Notes: generated by a model not told the origin, from the sequence alone. 64,000 nt of DNA from DATLSM01 sp963722965 (GCA_963722965.1 CAVROX010000005.1:124001-188000); one strand, 5' to 3'. Counted from the stretch's first letter, positions 26,710-36,000 are shown. Made by a program: numbers and translations.

Positions 26710-27492
26710 TCAGCCCTTCGCCTTGCAGGTGCGGATCACAGAGCCTTTGGCTTCGGTCCCGCCGGCAAAGATCGCGTCAGCTTCGGCGGCGAAGCTGCCG
26801 GAGGCGCATTTGGCCTCGAGGTAGCCCTGCTTCTTGCCCTTGTAGCTGAAGTTTTTCCCGATCGTCAGTTCAAAGCTCGTCACCGAGCCAGAGCCGCCGG
26901 CGATCGTCGGGATCGTGGCGATCGAGCGCAGCCCGTAGCGGCCGCGGTGCTCCTTTTTGATCTTCACCGTGGTGACGATCGCGGTCGGGGTCGGGACCGA
27001 GACGTAGGCGTGGATTAAGAGGGTCGTCACGCCGCCCTTTTCGCCACCGTTGAAGACGACGAGGGGGCCGGTTGCGTTAAACGCGGTCGATTCGGGGAAT
27101 TCGACCCGGACCGTGGTCTTGCCGGATCCGACGATTGCCCCGGGACAGGCTTTTTTCGCGGCCTGGGTGTCGGTGGCCGCGATCTTGGAGGCGGTGCAGG
27201 TCGGCAGCCCCTTGGGGTTGACCGTGCCGTTCTTGTCGGTGTCGATGATCACTTCCCGCAGCGCCGGCGGCTGGGAGCCGTCCTTGGTCTTGATCCCGCC
27301 GCTGACGTGAAGGGTGATCGGCGCAAAGCTGTTCTTGGGCAGCGTCGTCGGCTTGACCCCGCCATTGAATGTGACGACCAGGTTTCCCGCTTCGACCACG
27401 GCCGGCCTTTCGCCACCGGCGAATGCCACCGAGGCCACCGAGACCGCGATCGCGGCGCCCAGGGCGATGATCAGAGTCAGACGTTTGCGCAT
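26710..27492 (-). CDS. Secreted four-cysteine protein, paralogue 3
   Basis: 260 residues from the ATG at 27492, which has an AGGAGA ribosome site about 10 bp upstream. The signal peptide is LTLIIALGAAIAVSVASVAFA. It has the same four-Cys plan as paralogues 1 and 2: GLPTCTASK, KKACPGAIVGSG, LEAKCASGSF and RTCKAKG. The segments SVTSFELTIGKNFSYKGKK and LPKNSFAPITLHVSGGI also match. It converges with the MCE operon, so each of the three copies borders an MmpL or MCE gene. Function unknown. Confidence 0.84.
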   Translation of the reverse strand: MRKRLTLIIALGAAIAVSVASVAFAGGERPAVVEAGNLVVTFNGGVKPTTLPKNSFAPITLHVSGGIKTKDGSQPPALREVIIDTDKNGTVNPKGLPTCTASKIAATDTQAAKKACPGAIVGSGKTTVRVEFPESTAFNATGPLVVFNGGEKGGVTTLLIHAYVSVPTPTAIVTTVKIKKEHRGRYGLRSIATIPTIAGGSGSVTSFELTIGKNFSYKGKKQGYLEAKCASGSFAAEADAIFAGGTEAKGSVIRTCKAKG

Positions 27493-27825
27493 GTCCGTGT
27501 ATCTCTCCTTTTGCGGCTTGCCCACCGGGGCTGCTGCCGATCGAAAGCTTTGGATATCTCTCCAAGAGCCAAAGTACCAACCTCTATAGAAAAGAAACCC
27601 GCTCGTTAACGAAAAGAGCGCCCCGCGGCAGCTTGCGCATGGAGTTCAGGCTGGAGAACCGGGCCCGCTGGCGTTCTCTGGCATCAAGCGGCCCAAGGAC
27701 GGCAGCTCAGCCGACCCTATCTCCCCGGCAGGGGAGCTCTCGGATCGGCAACCGAGTCAGCGGCCCCTACCGAGCAGCGCCCGCGCCCTATCCGCCCGCT
27801 GCGCACCGATCCGGCCCAGGCGGGC
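27493..27825. other. Intergenic region with a probable leftward promoter and a small hairpin
   Basis: About 330 bp between the start of paralogue 3 (-) and the end of purA (-). Relatively AT-rich around 27590-27620. On the minus strand TATAGA (about 27585-27590) could be the -10 box for paralogue 3. CGCTC at 27600-27604 and GAGCG at 27616-27620 surround a CGTTAACG core and could form a small hairpin or operator. No gene is seen; purA transcription presumably ends here. Confidence 0.45.
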
Positions 27826-29169
27826 TTAGCCATCTATCCAGATGACCTGCTCGCGATCGGGGCCGACGCCGACCAGGCGGATCGGAACCCCCGCCGCCGC
27901 GGTGATGAAACGCAGGTACTCGCGCGCCTGGACGGGAAGGTCTGACTCGCTGCGTGCCCCGCTGATATCGGCATCGAACCCCGGTAGGTCCTCGTACTCG
28001 GGTTCGGCCGAGTGGAGGATCGACTGGTGGTAGGGGAAGCTGTCGAGGACCGCTCCCTCCTTGGAGCGGTAGCGCACCGCGACCCGCAGCGGGTCAATCC
28101 CGCTCAGCACGTCGAGCTTGGTGATCGTCAGCGCGCTCATCCGGTTGAGCCGAACCGCGTAGCGCAGTGCGACGAGATCCAGCCAGCCGCAGCGCCGCTG
28201 GCGCCCGGTCGTCGTCCCGAACTCATGGCCCTGTTCAAGCATCCGCATGCCAACCTCGTCGTGGAGCTCGGTCGGAAATGGACCGGCGCCGACCCGGGTC
28301 GTGTAGGCCTTGGCGACCCCCCACACCTCGTCGATGTCGGTCGGCCCGACGCCGGCCCCGACGCAGGCCGCCCCGGCGATCGGGTTGGAGGAGGTGACGA
28401 ACGGGTAGGTGCCGTGGTCGAGGTCGAGCAGCGTCGCCTGCGCACCCTCGAAGATGACCGTGCGCTCGTGGTCAAGCGCCTCCCAGCAAAGGCGCGCGGT
28501 GTCGGCGATGTGGGGCTCGAGCCGGTGACCGTAGCTGACGTGCTCCTCGGTCATGGTGTGCAGGTCGAGGCGGGGGTCGGGAGCCTCCCCGACCGCCTCG
28601 CGGTCGCCCTCGCCCGCCTCCTTGCGCAGTTTTCGCCGGCGCACCGAGAGTTCGCGCAGGGCCTGTTGCTTGGGCTCAAGCGCGGCACGAATCTTGGTCC
28701 GCAGGATCTTCTCGTCGAGCAGATCCTGAACCCGGATCCCGAGCCGCAGCGCCTTGTCGGCATAGCAGGGCCCGATCCCGCGCCGCGTGGTTCCGATCGA
28801 GAGCTTGCCGAGCTTCGTCTCCCCCGCGGTGTCAAGCAGGACGTGGTAGGGCATGATCAGGTGCGCGTTGGCGGAGATCCGCAGGTTGGCGACGTCGATC
28901 CCCCGCCGCCGCAGCCCGTCGATCTCCCCGAGCAGAATGCGCGGGTCCAAGACCACCCCGTTGCCGATCACGCTGGTCTTGGCGGGGTGCAGGATGCCGG
29001 AGGGGATCAGGTGGAACTTGAACTCATCGCCGTCGCGGACGATCGTGTGCCCGGCGTTGTTGCCGCCCTGGAAGCGCACGATCACATCGGCGCGCTCGGC
29101 GAGCAGGTCGGTGACCTTGCCCTTGCCCTCGTCGCCCCACTGGGCCCCCACTATCACCACACCGGGCAT
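27826..29169 (-). CDS. purA: Adenylosuccinate synthase
   Basis: 447 residues from the ATG at 29169; the longer open frame upstream is read-through of the neighbouring gene. Joins IMP and aspartate with GTP hydrolysis in AMP synthesis. Motifs: VVIVGAQWGDEGKGKVTDLL (phosphate loop with the catalytic Asp) and FQGGNNAGHTI (catalytic His) at the start, SIGTTRRGIGPCYADK, and TTTGRQRRCGWLD near the substrate loop. About 20 residues longer than the common length, owing to a charged insert (KLRKEAGEGDREAVGEAPD, around residue 190). Lies 22 bp after the helicase-loader gene. Confidence 0.96.
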   Translation of the reverse strand: MPGVVIVGAQWGDEGKGKVTDLLAERADVIVRFQGGNNAGHTIVRDGDEFKFHLIPSGILHPAKTSVIGNGVVLDPRILLGEIDGLRRRGIDVANLRISANAHLIMPYHVLLDTAGETKLGKLSIGTTRRGIGPCYADKALRLGIRVQDLLDEKILRTKIRAALEPKQQALRELSVRRRKLRKEAGEGDREAVGEAPDPRLDLHTMTEEHVSYGHRLEPHIADTARLCWEALDHERTVIFEGAQATLLDLDHGTYPFVTSSNPIAGAACVGAGVGPTDIDEVWGVAKAYTTRVGAGPFPTELHDEVGMRMLEQGHEFGTTTGRQRRCGWLDLVALRYAVRLNRMSALTITKLDVLSGIDPLRVAVRYRSKEGAVLDSFPYHQSILHSAEPEYEDLPGFDADISGARSESDLPVQAREYLRFITAAAGVPIRLVGVGPDREQVIWIDG

Positions 29170-29191
29170 GAGCCGGGGATCGTGCCTGGTT

Positions 29192-29919
29192 CTAACCGCC
29201 GACCGCGCGCGCGAGGACGCGGTGGTCGGGGCCAAACAGGGGCAGGGGATCGCCGCAGATCTCGACCAGCCGCGACACCGTGCGCGGCCCGATCTGCTCC
29301 TCCAGCTGCTGCTGGTCGAGGTTGGTGGTGACCAGGATCGAGCGTTGGGCTTCGTAGCGCTCGTTGACCAGCGCGTAGAGCTGCTCGAGCACCCAGTCGG
29401 AGCGTTTCTCGGCGCCGAGGTCGTCGATGTGGAGCAGGTCGACCGCGGTGAGGCGCTCGAAGAAGGGCAGGTAGGAGTCCTCCCCGGGCCCTGAGTCATA
29501 GGTGCGGCGGATCCGCGCCAGCAGCTTCGGCAGCGAGTAGATCGCCACCGAGCGGCTCTGTTGCAGGACGGCCTTTGAGACGAGCATCGCCAGTGTGGTC
29601 TTGCCGGTCCCGGTGTCTCCCATCAGCCACAGGCCGCGGCCCCCGTTGAGGTTTGCCTCGAGGTCCTCGACCCAGCTGCGCACGACGCGCACCACCATCG
29701 GCTCGATCAGCGTCACCGGCGGGCGGTCGAAGGAGACACCGCGGTAGCGGGGGGGATGACGGAGGCGAGCCCGCGGCTGCGGCCGCGCCGCAGGCGTTGC
29801 TCGCGGCACTCACACGGCCGAGCAACGTCTTCTGGCCCGAGGATCCAGCCCGAGCCGTCGCAGACACCCAGCGGGCAGGCCTGCTCGCGAAACGGCTCGC
29901 TGCGCGCGATCGCCGGCAT
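29192..29919 (-). CDS. DnaC/IstB-like ATPase (probable helicase loader) with N-terminal zinc motif, one frameshift
   Basis: The N-terminal part (start at 29919, overlapping the dnaB stop as ATGA) contains CPLGVCDGSGW and PCECREQR, a Cys4 cluster like the zinc-binding end of Bacillus DnaI. The AAA+ part is in the next frame: GLWLMGDTGTGKTTLAMLVS is Walker A, VDLLHIDDLGAEKRSDW is Walker B, and ILVTTNLDQQQLEEQIG holds sensor 1. The two join at the run of seven G at about 29748-29755. Total about 240 residues. Position directly after dnaB makes loading of the replicative helicase the natural guess. Confidence 0.85.
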
Positions 29920-31348
29920 CAGAAATCAGGCCCCGCGGCGGCCGCGGCGTCCTCGAAGGAGGACTCCTCTCCGGCCGGCTGCTCGATCGGCGGCTCGTGA
30001 CCGGAGTAGTCGGCGAACTTCGGAAAGCGGTCGAGGAAGACCAGCTTGCGGGTCCCGATCGGGCCGTTTCGGTGCTTGGCGACGATCAGATCGGCGAGGC
30101 CGTCCGGCTCCTCCTCGGGGTCACGGTAGTAGTCCTGGCGGAAGAGGAAGGCAACCAGGTCGGCGTCCTGCTCGAGCTGGCCGGACTCGCGCAGGTCCGA
30201 GAGCTGGGGCTTTGGCGGCGTGCGCTGCTCCGGCGCCCGCGAGAGCTGGGAGATCGCCAGCACCGGCACCTCCAGCTCGCGGGCGAGGATCTTCAACCCG
30301 CGGCTCATCTGGCCGACCTGCTCGACCCGGTTGGCGCGGTGGTCATCGGTGCGCATCAACTGCAGGTAATCGACGATCACAAGCCCCAATCCCCCCCGGT
30401 CCTGCTCCTGGGCGTGCAGGCGCCGAGCCTTCGCCCGCAGGTCGAGGATGCCGAGGTCTGAGGAGTCGTCGAACCAAAGCGGCGCCTCCTCCAGCTCGTT
30501 GCAGGCGCGCACGACCTTCGGCCAGTCCCGCTGTGCCACCTGTCCCTTGCGCAGCTTGTCGCCGGAGATCCGCGCCCGGCAGGCGATGAAGCGCTGGGCC
30601 AGCTCCACCTCCGACATCTCCAGGCGAGAAGAACGCGACCGGCAGTCCCCGCTTCACCGCCACGTTCTCCGCGATGTTGGCGACCAGCGCCGACTTCCCC
30701 ATCGCCGGCCTCGCCGCGACGATGATCAGGTTGCCCGGCTGAAAGCCGCCGGTGATCGCGTCGATGTCCTTGAAGCCCGACGGCGTGCCGGTCAGCTCCG
30801 TCTCCCCCGTCGAGAGCTTCTCCAACCGGTCGACCTCGTCATGAAGGATCTCCGAGAGCAGCCGGAAGTCACTCGCCTGCTCCTTGTGGGCGACGTCAAA
30901 GAGCAGCTTCTCGGCCCGCTCGGAGAGCTCGCGCGGCTCGCCGTCGCGTTCGTGGACCCATCCCTGGATCTCCTGCCCGGCGCCGAGCAGGCGGCGCAGG
31001 AGGGAGTTCTGCTGGACGATCTCCGCGTAGTGCTTGGCATTGCCGGCGGCGGGCACCTTGGCGGCCAGCTCGGAGACGTAGTGCTTGCCACCCGCTGCCT
31101 CGATCTGGTTGTGCTGGGTCAGCGCCTCGGTCACGGTCAGCTCATCGACCGGCTTGGAGGCGGCGTAGAGGTCGTGGATGCGTGGTGAAGATCGCCGCGT
31201 GCTTGTCGAGATAGAAGTCGGCGGCGTTCAGCTTCACCTCGTCGATCACCCGGGTCAGCGCCGGCTCAGCGACCAGCATCGCTCCGAGGACCGATTCCTC
31301 GGCCTCGATGTTCTGGGGCGGGACGTGCGTTGTCGGTGAGGGCGGCAT
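29919..31348 (-). CDS. dnaB: Replicative DNA helicase DnaB, two apparent frameshifts
   Basis: Hexameric 5'-3' helicase of the replication fork. The N-terminal domain begins VPPQNIEAEESVLGAMLVAE (start 31348). A shift near 31180 leads into HNQIEAAGGKHYVSELAAKV and the RecA core with IVAARPAMGKSALVANIAEN (Walker A). A second shift near 30620, an extra C in the codons for Phe-Phe-Ser-Leu-Glu, leads into MSEVELAQRFIACRARISGD, GLVIVDYLQLM (Walker B) and AISQLSR. Joined length is about 475 residues, normal. The gene must be functional in the cell, so the breaks are very probably sequence errors. No intein or insert is seen. Confidence 0.92.
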
Positions 31349-31408
31349 CGCAGCTAAGAAGAAACCACACGGGCAGGTCGGCTGCCCGGGCCGATCCCGC
31401 CCATTGCG

Positions 31409-31861
31409 CTACTTCTCTTCGGCGACGATCGTCTTGACCGCGGCGGTGGCGCCGTCGGCCAGCTCGATCTCGACCATAAAAGTGCCGATTTCGCGGATCG
31501 GCTGCTCGAGGCGGACCTTGCGACGGTCGATACGCAGCTCGCGCGCCTCACGGATCGCCTCGGTGATCTCCTTGGGCCCGACCGATCCGAACAGCTTGCC
31601 GTCCTCCCCTGCGCGCTGGTGGATCGTCAGCACCGTCTTGGAAAGCAGGCCGGCGGTGGCGGCTTCGCGCTCGGCCCGCGCCCGCTCCGCCTTCTCGGCG
31701 GCCGCACGGCGTCGCCCTGCCTCCTCCAGCGCTCCCGGCGTCGCCGGTTGGGCGAGTTTGCGCGGAATCAGGTAGTTGCGCAGGTAGCCAGGTGCAACGT
31801 CGACCGGATCGCCGCGCTGGCCGAGGTCCGCGACGTCCTGGAGCAGGATCGCCTGCGCCAT
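31409..31861 (-). CDS. rplI: 50S ribosomal protein L9
   Basis: 150 residues. N-domain begins MAQAILLQDVADLGQRGDPV with the 23S-binding PGYLRNYLIPRKLA that defines the family. A long Ala/Arg/Glu helix (ALEEAGRRRAAAEKAERARA) links to the C-domain (LFGSVGPKEITEAI). The start overlaps the rpsR stop (ATGA). Sits in the conserved rpsF-ssb-rpsR-rplI order. Confidence 0.97.
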   Translation of the reverse strand: MAQAILLQDVADLGQRGDPVDVAPGYLRNYLIPRKLAQPATPGALEEAGRRRAAAEKAERARAEREAATAGLLSKTVLTIHQRAGEDGKLFGSVGPKEITEAIREARELRIDRRKVRLEQPIREIGTFMVEIELADGATAAVKTIVAEEK

Positions 31862-32124
31862 CAGCGCTCCCCGACGTAGGGAAGCAGGGCGATCTCGCGG
31901 GCGCGCTTCACCGCGACGGAGAGCTGGCGCTGGTGCTTGCGGGAGAGACCGGTGACCCGTCGGCCCCGCGTCTTGCCCTTGTCGGAGAGGAAGCGGCGCA
32001 GCAGGTTGAGGTCCTTGTAGTCGACTGAATCGGCGTTGACCCGCGTGTACTTCCGCGGCCGCATCCGATCTGGCATTCGCCGGCCGCGGCGTGGGGTCGA
32101 TGTCGTCTCTCTCGTTCTTGCCAC
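31861..32124 (-). CDS. rpsR: 30S ribosomal protein S18
   Basis: 87 residues. KYTRVNADSVDYKDLNLLRR and KTRGRRVTGLSRKHQRQLSV are the S18 signatures; KRAREIALLPYVGER is the normal end. The N-terminal ~20 residues are Arg rich. No CxxC zinc pair, so this is the Cys-free form. A hairpin at 32147-32169 lies in the 70-bp gap after ssb. Confidence 0.97.
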   Translation of the reverse strand: MARTRETTSTPRRGRRMPDRMRPRKYTRVNADSVDYKDLNLLRRFLSDKGKTRGRRVTGLSRKHQRQLSVAVKRAREIALLPYVGER

Positions 32125-32146
32125 TTCGTCGGTCCCTTACGTGGAA

Positions 32147-32169
32147 GTCGCCCGGCGGGGCCGGGCGAC
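32147..32169. promoter_or_regulatory. GC hairpin between ssb and rpsR
   Basis: GTCGCCCGG at 32147-32155 pairs with CCGGGCGAC at 32161-32169 around a five-base loop. It follows the ssb stop by about 25 bases in the direction of transcription and precedes rpsR. There is no T-tract, so it could be an attenuator, an RNA-processing site or a binding site. Ribosomal protein operons of this type are known to be autoregulated by S6:S18, but the known site is upstream of rpsF, so I do not claim it here. Confidence 0.4.
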
Positions 32170-32194
32170 GGAAACCAAGCGGCGAACAGCTTAC

Positions 32195-32656
32195 CTAGAA
32201 AGGAATGTCGTCGTCGCTGCCGGCGCCGGCCGCGGCACCCTCGAAGTCCGAGGTGTCCGCCGGCACGTCGCTGCTTGGGGTGAAGCCGCCGTTGCCGTTG
32301 GCCCCCCCCGAGCCGTCACGCGAGCCGAGGAACTGGACCGAGTTGGCGATGATCTGCACGGCCTGCCGCTTGCCGCCATCTTTTGCCTCCCACTCGCGCC
32401 AGTCGAGCCGGCCCTCGATCGCCACCGGGCGGCCCTTGGACAGGTAGTTTGCGCAGTTCTCGCCCTGCGCTCCCCAGACGGTCACGTCGAAGTAGTTGGG
32501 CTTATCGACCCATTCGCCCGTTTGACCGTCTTTGCGGCGGCTGTTGACCGCCACCCGAAGCTCGCAGATCGACGTGCCGCCGGGAGTGCTGCGCAGCTCC
32601 GGATCGCGGGTCAGGTTGCCGGTGATGACTACCACGTTGACGTTCGAAGCTGCCAC
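32195..32656 (-). CDS. ssb: Single-stranded DNA-binding protein
   Basis: About 153 residues from the GTG at 32656, which has AGAGGAG eight bases upstream; a GTG at 32665 overlaps that ribosome site and is less likely. OB-fold: NVVVITGNLTRDPELRSTPG, then CELRVAVNSR, NYFDVTVWGAQGENCANYL and GRPVAIEGRLDWREWE. A Gly/Ser/Asp-rich linker leads to the acidic tip DDDIPF, which binds partner proteins. Sits between rpsF and rpsR as in most bacteria. Confidence 0.96.
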   Translation of the reverse strand: MAASNVNVVVITGNLTRDPELRSTPGGTSICELRVAVNSRRKDGQTGEWVDKPNYFDVTVWGAQGENCANYLSKGRPVAIEGRLDWREWEAKDGGKRQAVQIIANSVQFLGSRDGSGGANGNGGFTPSSDVPADTSDFEGAAAGAGSDDDIPF

Positions 32657-32798
32657 GGTTCCCACTCCTCTGATTCGCTTTTCTGAACCAGTCTAAGAGG
32701 GCAGCCGGCGCGATCGGCGCTCGATCGGAGAGATTTCCGCAACTCGCGGGGGTTGCGCTGGCCCGATGGCCCGATTTCGGCCGATCGAGGCCGGCGGG

Positions 32799-33194
32799 TT
32801 ACTCCTCGGCGTCTGCGCGCTCGTCGCGGCCAACGTGAGCGGCTCGCTCGCGCGGCGGCGGGGTGGCGCCGACGGCCGGCGGGACGATCACCGGTGCGCT
32901 GGGGTCCACTTTGAAGATGCGGAAGCGCAGGACTCCGTCGGCGATCTTCAGGTTGTGGTCGAGCTGCCCGAGCAGCTCGGCGGGAGCCTCGAAGCGAAAC
33001 CAACGGTAGTCGGCCTCGTTGCGCCCGCCGATCTCATAGGCCATCTTGCGCAGGCCCCAGTTGTTTTCGTGCTTTGCCGTGCCGTCGGCCTCGATCTGCC
33101 CCCGGACATCTTTGGCAAGCGCCTCCCGCTCGGGCTCGCCGAGGTTTGGGTCAAGCATCAAGACCAGCTCATATTCGCGCGCGGCGGCAGCCAA
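32799..33194 (-). CDS. rpsF: 30S ribosomal protein S6
   Basis: About 131 residues. REYELVLMLDPNLGEPEREA, GLRKMAYEIGGRNEADYRWF and NLKIADGVLRFRIFKV define S6. The TTG at 33194 is the nearest start codon upstream of REYELV. The codons just before it are open to 33293, but no ATG or GTG is placed well. C-terminal extension rich in Pro, Arg and acidic residues. First gene of the rpsF-ssb-rpsR-rplI-dnaB run. Confidence 0.92.
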   Translation of the reverse strand: MAAAAREYELVLMLDPNLGEPEREALAKDVRGQIEADGTAKHENNWGLRKMAYEIGGRNEADYRWFRFEAPAELLGQLDHNLKIADGVLRFRIFKVDPSAPVIVPPAVGATPPPRERAAHVGRDERADAEE

Positions 33195-33264
33195 ACGGCG
33201 AGGGACTATAGCTAGTGCGGTGCGTACTCCATCGGCCCGCCCGGCGCACCGATGAGTGCTTTGA

Positions 33265-34731
33265 CTAGGCGAGGGCCTCGCGGAGCTCCGCAATGTCTGC
33301 CAGCTGCTCGTCCACCCAATCGCCGGGATTGCGGGAGTAGATGATCTCCTTCAGCCGCTGTGCCCGCACCCGCCGCTCCTCGGGACCCATCGTCAGGGCC
33401 CGGTAGATCGCGTCGGCCTGCTCTTGGATGTCGAACGGGTTGACCGAGAGCGCGCAGTCGGCCAACTCCTCGTGGGAGCCGGTGTTCTCCGAAAGCATCA
33501 GCACTCCGTTGCGGGTGTTCACCGCCGGGGCCTCCTTGGCGACCAGGTTCATCCCGTCAAACAGCGAGTTGACCATCAGCAGGTCGAAGTGCTTGTAGCG
33601 GGCGACGGCGTCGTGGAAATTCTCATAGATCTTCAGGTCGATCGGCATCCAGTCGGTGGTCCCGTGGCGTTGGTTGACGACCGCGACCAGCGCCTCGATC
33701 CGCTCCAGGTACTCGGCGTACTCGGGCACGTCCTGCCGCGAGGGCTGGAGGTGGGCGATGAAGGTGACCTCTTCGCGAAACTCGGGGTGCTGGGTGAGGA
33801 AGGTGTCAAAGGCGGTGAATCCGCGCAGGACGTTCTTGGAGAGGTCGGCCCGGTCGACGCGAATTATCAGGTGCTTGCGGCGTCGCTCCAACACCTCGCG
33901 CTCGGCGGCAGCCACCTCCGGGGATTCGGCCGCCCGCGCCAGCCGCTTGGCGTCGATCGAGAGCGGGTAGGCGCGGGCAAGCGTCTCGCCGCCACCGTGG
34001 CGCACCCGCCCGCCCTCGTAGTCGACGTCGGCCTCCAGCAGCTCGTCGCAGCAGCGCAGGAAGTTGATGCAGTAGGCGTGGGTGTGGAAGCCGATGATGT
34101 CGTTGGCGAGCATCCCCTGAAAGAGGGCCTCGCGGATCCGCCCCGGCAGGATCCGCCAGCTGTCTGGCTGGGACCAGGGGATGTGGACGAAGTGGTGAAG
34201 GAAGGCGTCGGGCCGCTCAACGCGGATCATCCCCGGAGCGGTGTAGAGGTGGTAGTCGTGGAGCATCACCAACGGTCGCTCTCGCCCCTCGATCTGGCGC
34301 AGCACCGCGCGGGCGATGTCGGTGTTGACCGTCTGGTAGCCGAAATCCCAGGCGTCCAACTCCTCCTGGCGGATGTCGGGTGCGTTGGAGAGGTCCCAGA
34401 GGTAGTGCTGGATGAACCAGAGGATTGGGTTGGCGATGACGTTGTAGAAGCGGTCGAAGGCCTCGGCATCGCTGTCGACAAACAGCATCCGGTACTCGAT
34501 CCCGTCGATCGAGAGCTCGACCGGCCCGCCGCGTTCCTCGGAGACGGCGACGTCCTCGTCGGTCATCGCCGAGGCGATCCACAGCGCGTCGCGGTGGGAG
34601 ACCAGCCCCGAGAGTGCTGTGACCAAGCCGCCACCGCCGCGCCGCACGGTCCGCTCCCCGTCCTCGTTGCGCTCGAACTGGGCCGGTCCGCGGTTGGAGA
34701 CGATGATCAGCGGATCGGCGGTGCCTTGCAC
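33265..34731 (-). CDS. otsA: Trehalose-6-phosphate synthase-like glycosyltransferase (GT20)
   Basis: 488 residues from a GTG. Transfers glucose from a nucleotide sugar to glucose-6-phosphate. Landmarks: LIIVSNRGPAQF at the N-terminus, VMLHDYHLYTAPGMI, HHFVHIPWSQPDSWRILPG (acceptor site), DIIGFHTHAYCINFLRCC, IRVDRADLSKNVLRGFTAF (phosphate-binding Arg and Lys) and MVNSLFDGMNLVAKE near the nucleotide site. Compared with E. coli OtsA, the GGL loop appears as RRGGGGLVTALSGL. No phosphatase domain is attached. Specificity for trehalose versus a related sugar (for example glucosylglycerol) cannot be settled here. Lies 29 bp after a second trehalose-type gene. Confidence 0.86.
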   Translation of the reverse strand: MQGTADPLIIVSNRGPAQFERNEDGERTVRRGGGGLVTALSGLVSHRDALWIASAMTDEDVAVSEERGGPVELSIDGIEYRMLFVDSDAEAFDRFYNVIANPILWFIQHYLWDLSNAPDIRQEELDAWDFGYQTVNTDIARAVLRQIEGRERPLVMLHDYHLYTAPGMIRVERPDAFLHHFVHIPWSQPDSWRILPGRIREALFQGMLANDIIGFHTHAYCINFLRCCDELLEADVDYEGGRVRHGGGETLARAYPLSIDAKRLARAAESPEVAAAEREVLERRRKHLIIRVDRADLSKNVLRGFTAFDTFLTQHPEFREEVTFIAHLQPSRQDVPEYAEYLERIEALVAVVNQRHGTTDWMPIDLKIYENFHDAVARYKHFDLLMVNSLFDGMNLVAKEAPAVNTRNGVLMLSENTGSHEELADCALSVNPFDIQEQADAIYRALTMGPEERRVRAQRLKEIIYSRNPGDWVDEQLADIAELREALA

Positions 34732-34760
34732 ACAGCCAGCCTACCCCGGCCGTTGGCCCG

Positions 34761-36000
34761 CTAGGTGTCCAGGGCGGTGAACAGCTGCAGCCAGTCACGC
34801 AGCAGGCGGGGGAGAGGAACTCGCGCCGGGCGTGCTCCTTGCCGGCCCTCCCCAGCCGCTTGCCGAGCTCTGGGTCGGCGAGGATCTCGGTGCAGCGTCG
34901 CGCGCATTCGGCGGGGGAGTCCACGAGGAAGCCGCTGACCCCGTCGGTGATCTGCAGGGGAATGCCGCCGACGTTGCCGGCCACCGTTGCCCGACCCTTC
35001 CACAGCGCCTCGGTGACGGTCAGCCCGAACCCCTCGCGGATCGACTTCTGCAGGCAGACGTCTGACTGCGATTGGAAGGCGTTGACCTCGATCGCGCCGA
35101 CGTTGTTGAGGTTGTTGAGGATCTTGATGTCGGGGTCGCCGTCTGCATACTCAAAGGTCTTTTGGAAGAAGTTCCAGCCCTCGGGGTCATCGGTCGCCAT
35201 CGAGCCGACCAGAGCAAGCTGCACCTCCGGGATTTGCTCGGTCACGTCGCGGTAGGCGTCGATCACGCCGATCGGGTCCTTCCAGGGGTCAAAGCGGGAG
35301 ACCTGGGTCAGCAGCGGTCGGTCAACGTCGATGCCGAACTGGCGACAGACGAACGCCGCATCGTCGGGGGAGAAGGCCATGTTCTTCGGCGAGAGCGGGT
35401 CGATCGCCGGCGGGATGACGTTGATGCCGTTATGGCCGCCGTCGATCCCGGCCGGCACATAGGAGGGCATGTGCCAGACGGTCGCGTCGTATTCCTCGAT
35501 CAGCGGCAGCAGGCGGGCGATCGGCGCCGGGTTGGGCTCAGAGAGGTCGATGTGGCAGCGCCAGACCCAGTTGCGGCTCTGGGGCGCGGCGCCGCGGCGC
35601 AAGCCGATCGGCTGCGGGTCGTGGACGATGATCGTGTCCCACTCCCCCTGCAGCCCTCGGCGTTGAGGCGGTTGATCTCATCGAACAGCTGCCACTGCTC
35701 CGCGCTCAGCGTCTCCTCGGCGCCTTGGAGCGAGTTGTGCAGGAGCTTGGTCGCGTTAAAGAACTCCTCTTTGCCGAAGATCACCTGCCAGTGGGCGTCG
35801 AGGCCGGCGTCGCGCATCAGCGGTACCAGCGTGTAGAGGATCTCCGAGACGCCGCCGCCGAAAGCGGTCGCGCTGACGTGCAAGACCCGGTGCCCGCGCA
35901 GGGGCTCGGCGAGCTCGCGGATTTTCTCGGCAAGCTCTTTGCCAGCGATGTGGGTGTAGTCGGCCAACGACTTCTGGCCTAGGGCGACTTCCTGCAGCAC
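34761..36000 (-). CDS. treT: Retaining trehalose synthase/glycosyltransferase (TreT-like, GT4), two frameshifts
   Basis: GTG start at 36000; begins LADYTHIAGKELAEKIRELA, with VLHVSATAFGGGVSEILYTL as the first glycosyltransferase strand-loop. Shift near 35650, then RNWVWRCHIDLSEPNPAP, TQVSRFDPWKDPIGVIDAYR (nucleotide-sugar domain), SIREGFGLTVTEALWKGRA (the EGFG/TEA donor motif) and GFLVDSPAECARRCTEIL. A second shift near 34810 restores PRLLRDWLQLFTALDT and the stop. About 413 residues. TreT enzymes make trehalose from nucleoside-diphosphate glucose and glucose; some relatives are trehalose phosphorylases. Upstream of otsA on the same strand, so two trehalose routes may be co-expressed. Confidence 0.85.

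Noticed and set aside
28012..29331. 439-codon open frame on the plus strand, opposite purA
   Set aside because: Mirror frame of purA in GC-rich DNA. No family motif and the protein is Asp/Gly/Val/Arg biased; purA on the other strand is unmistakable.
33424..34764. 446-codon open frame opposite otsA
   Set aside because: Antisense shadow rich in Val/Asp/Gly; the GT20 signatures are on the minus strand.
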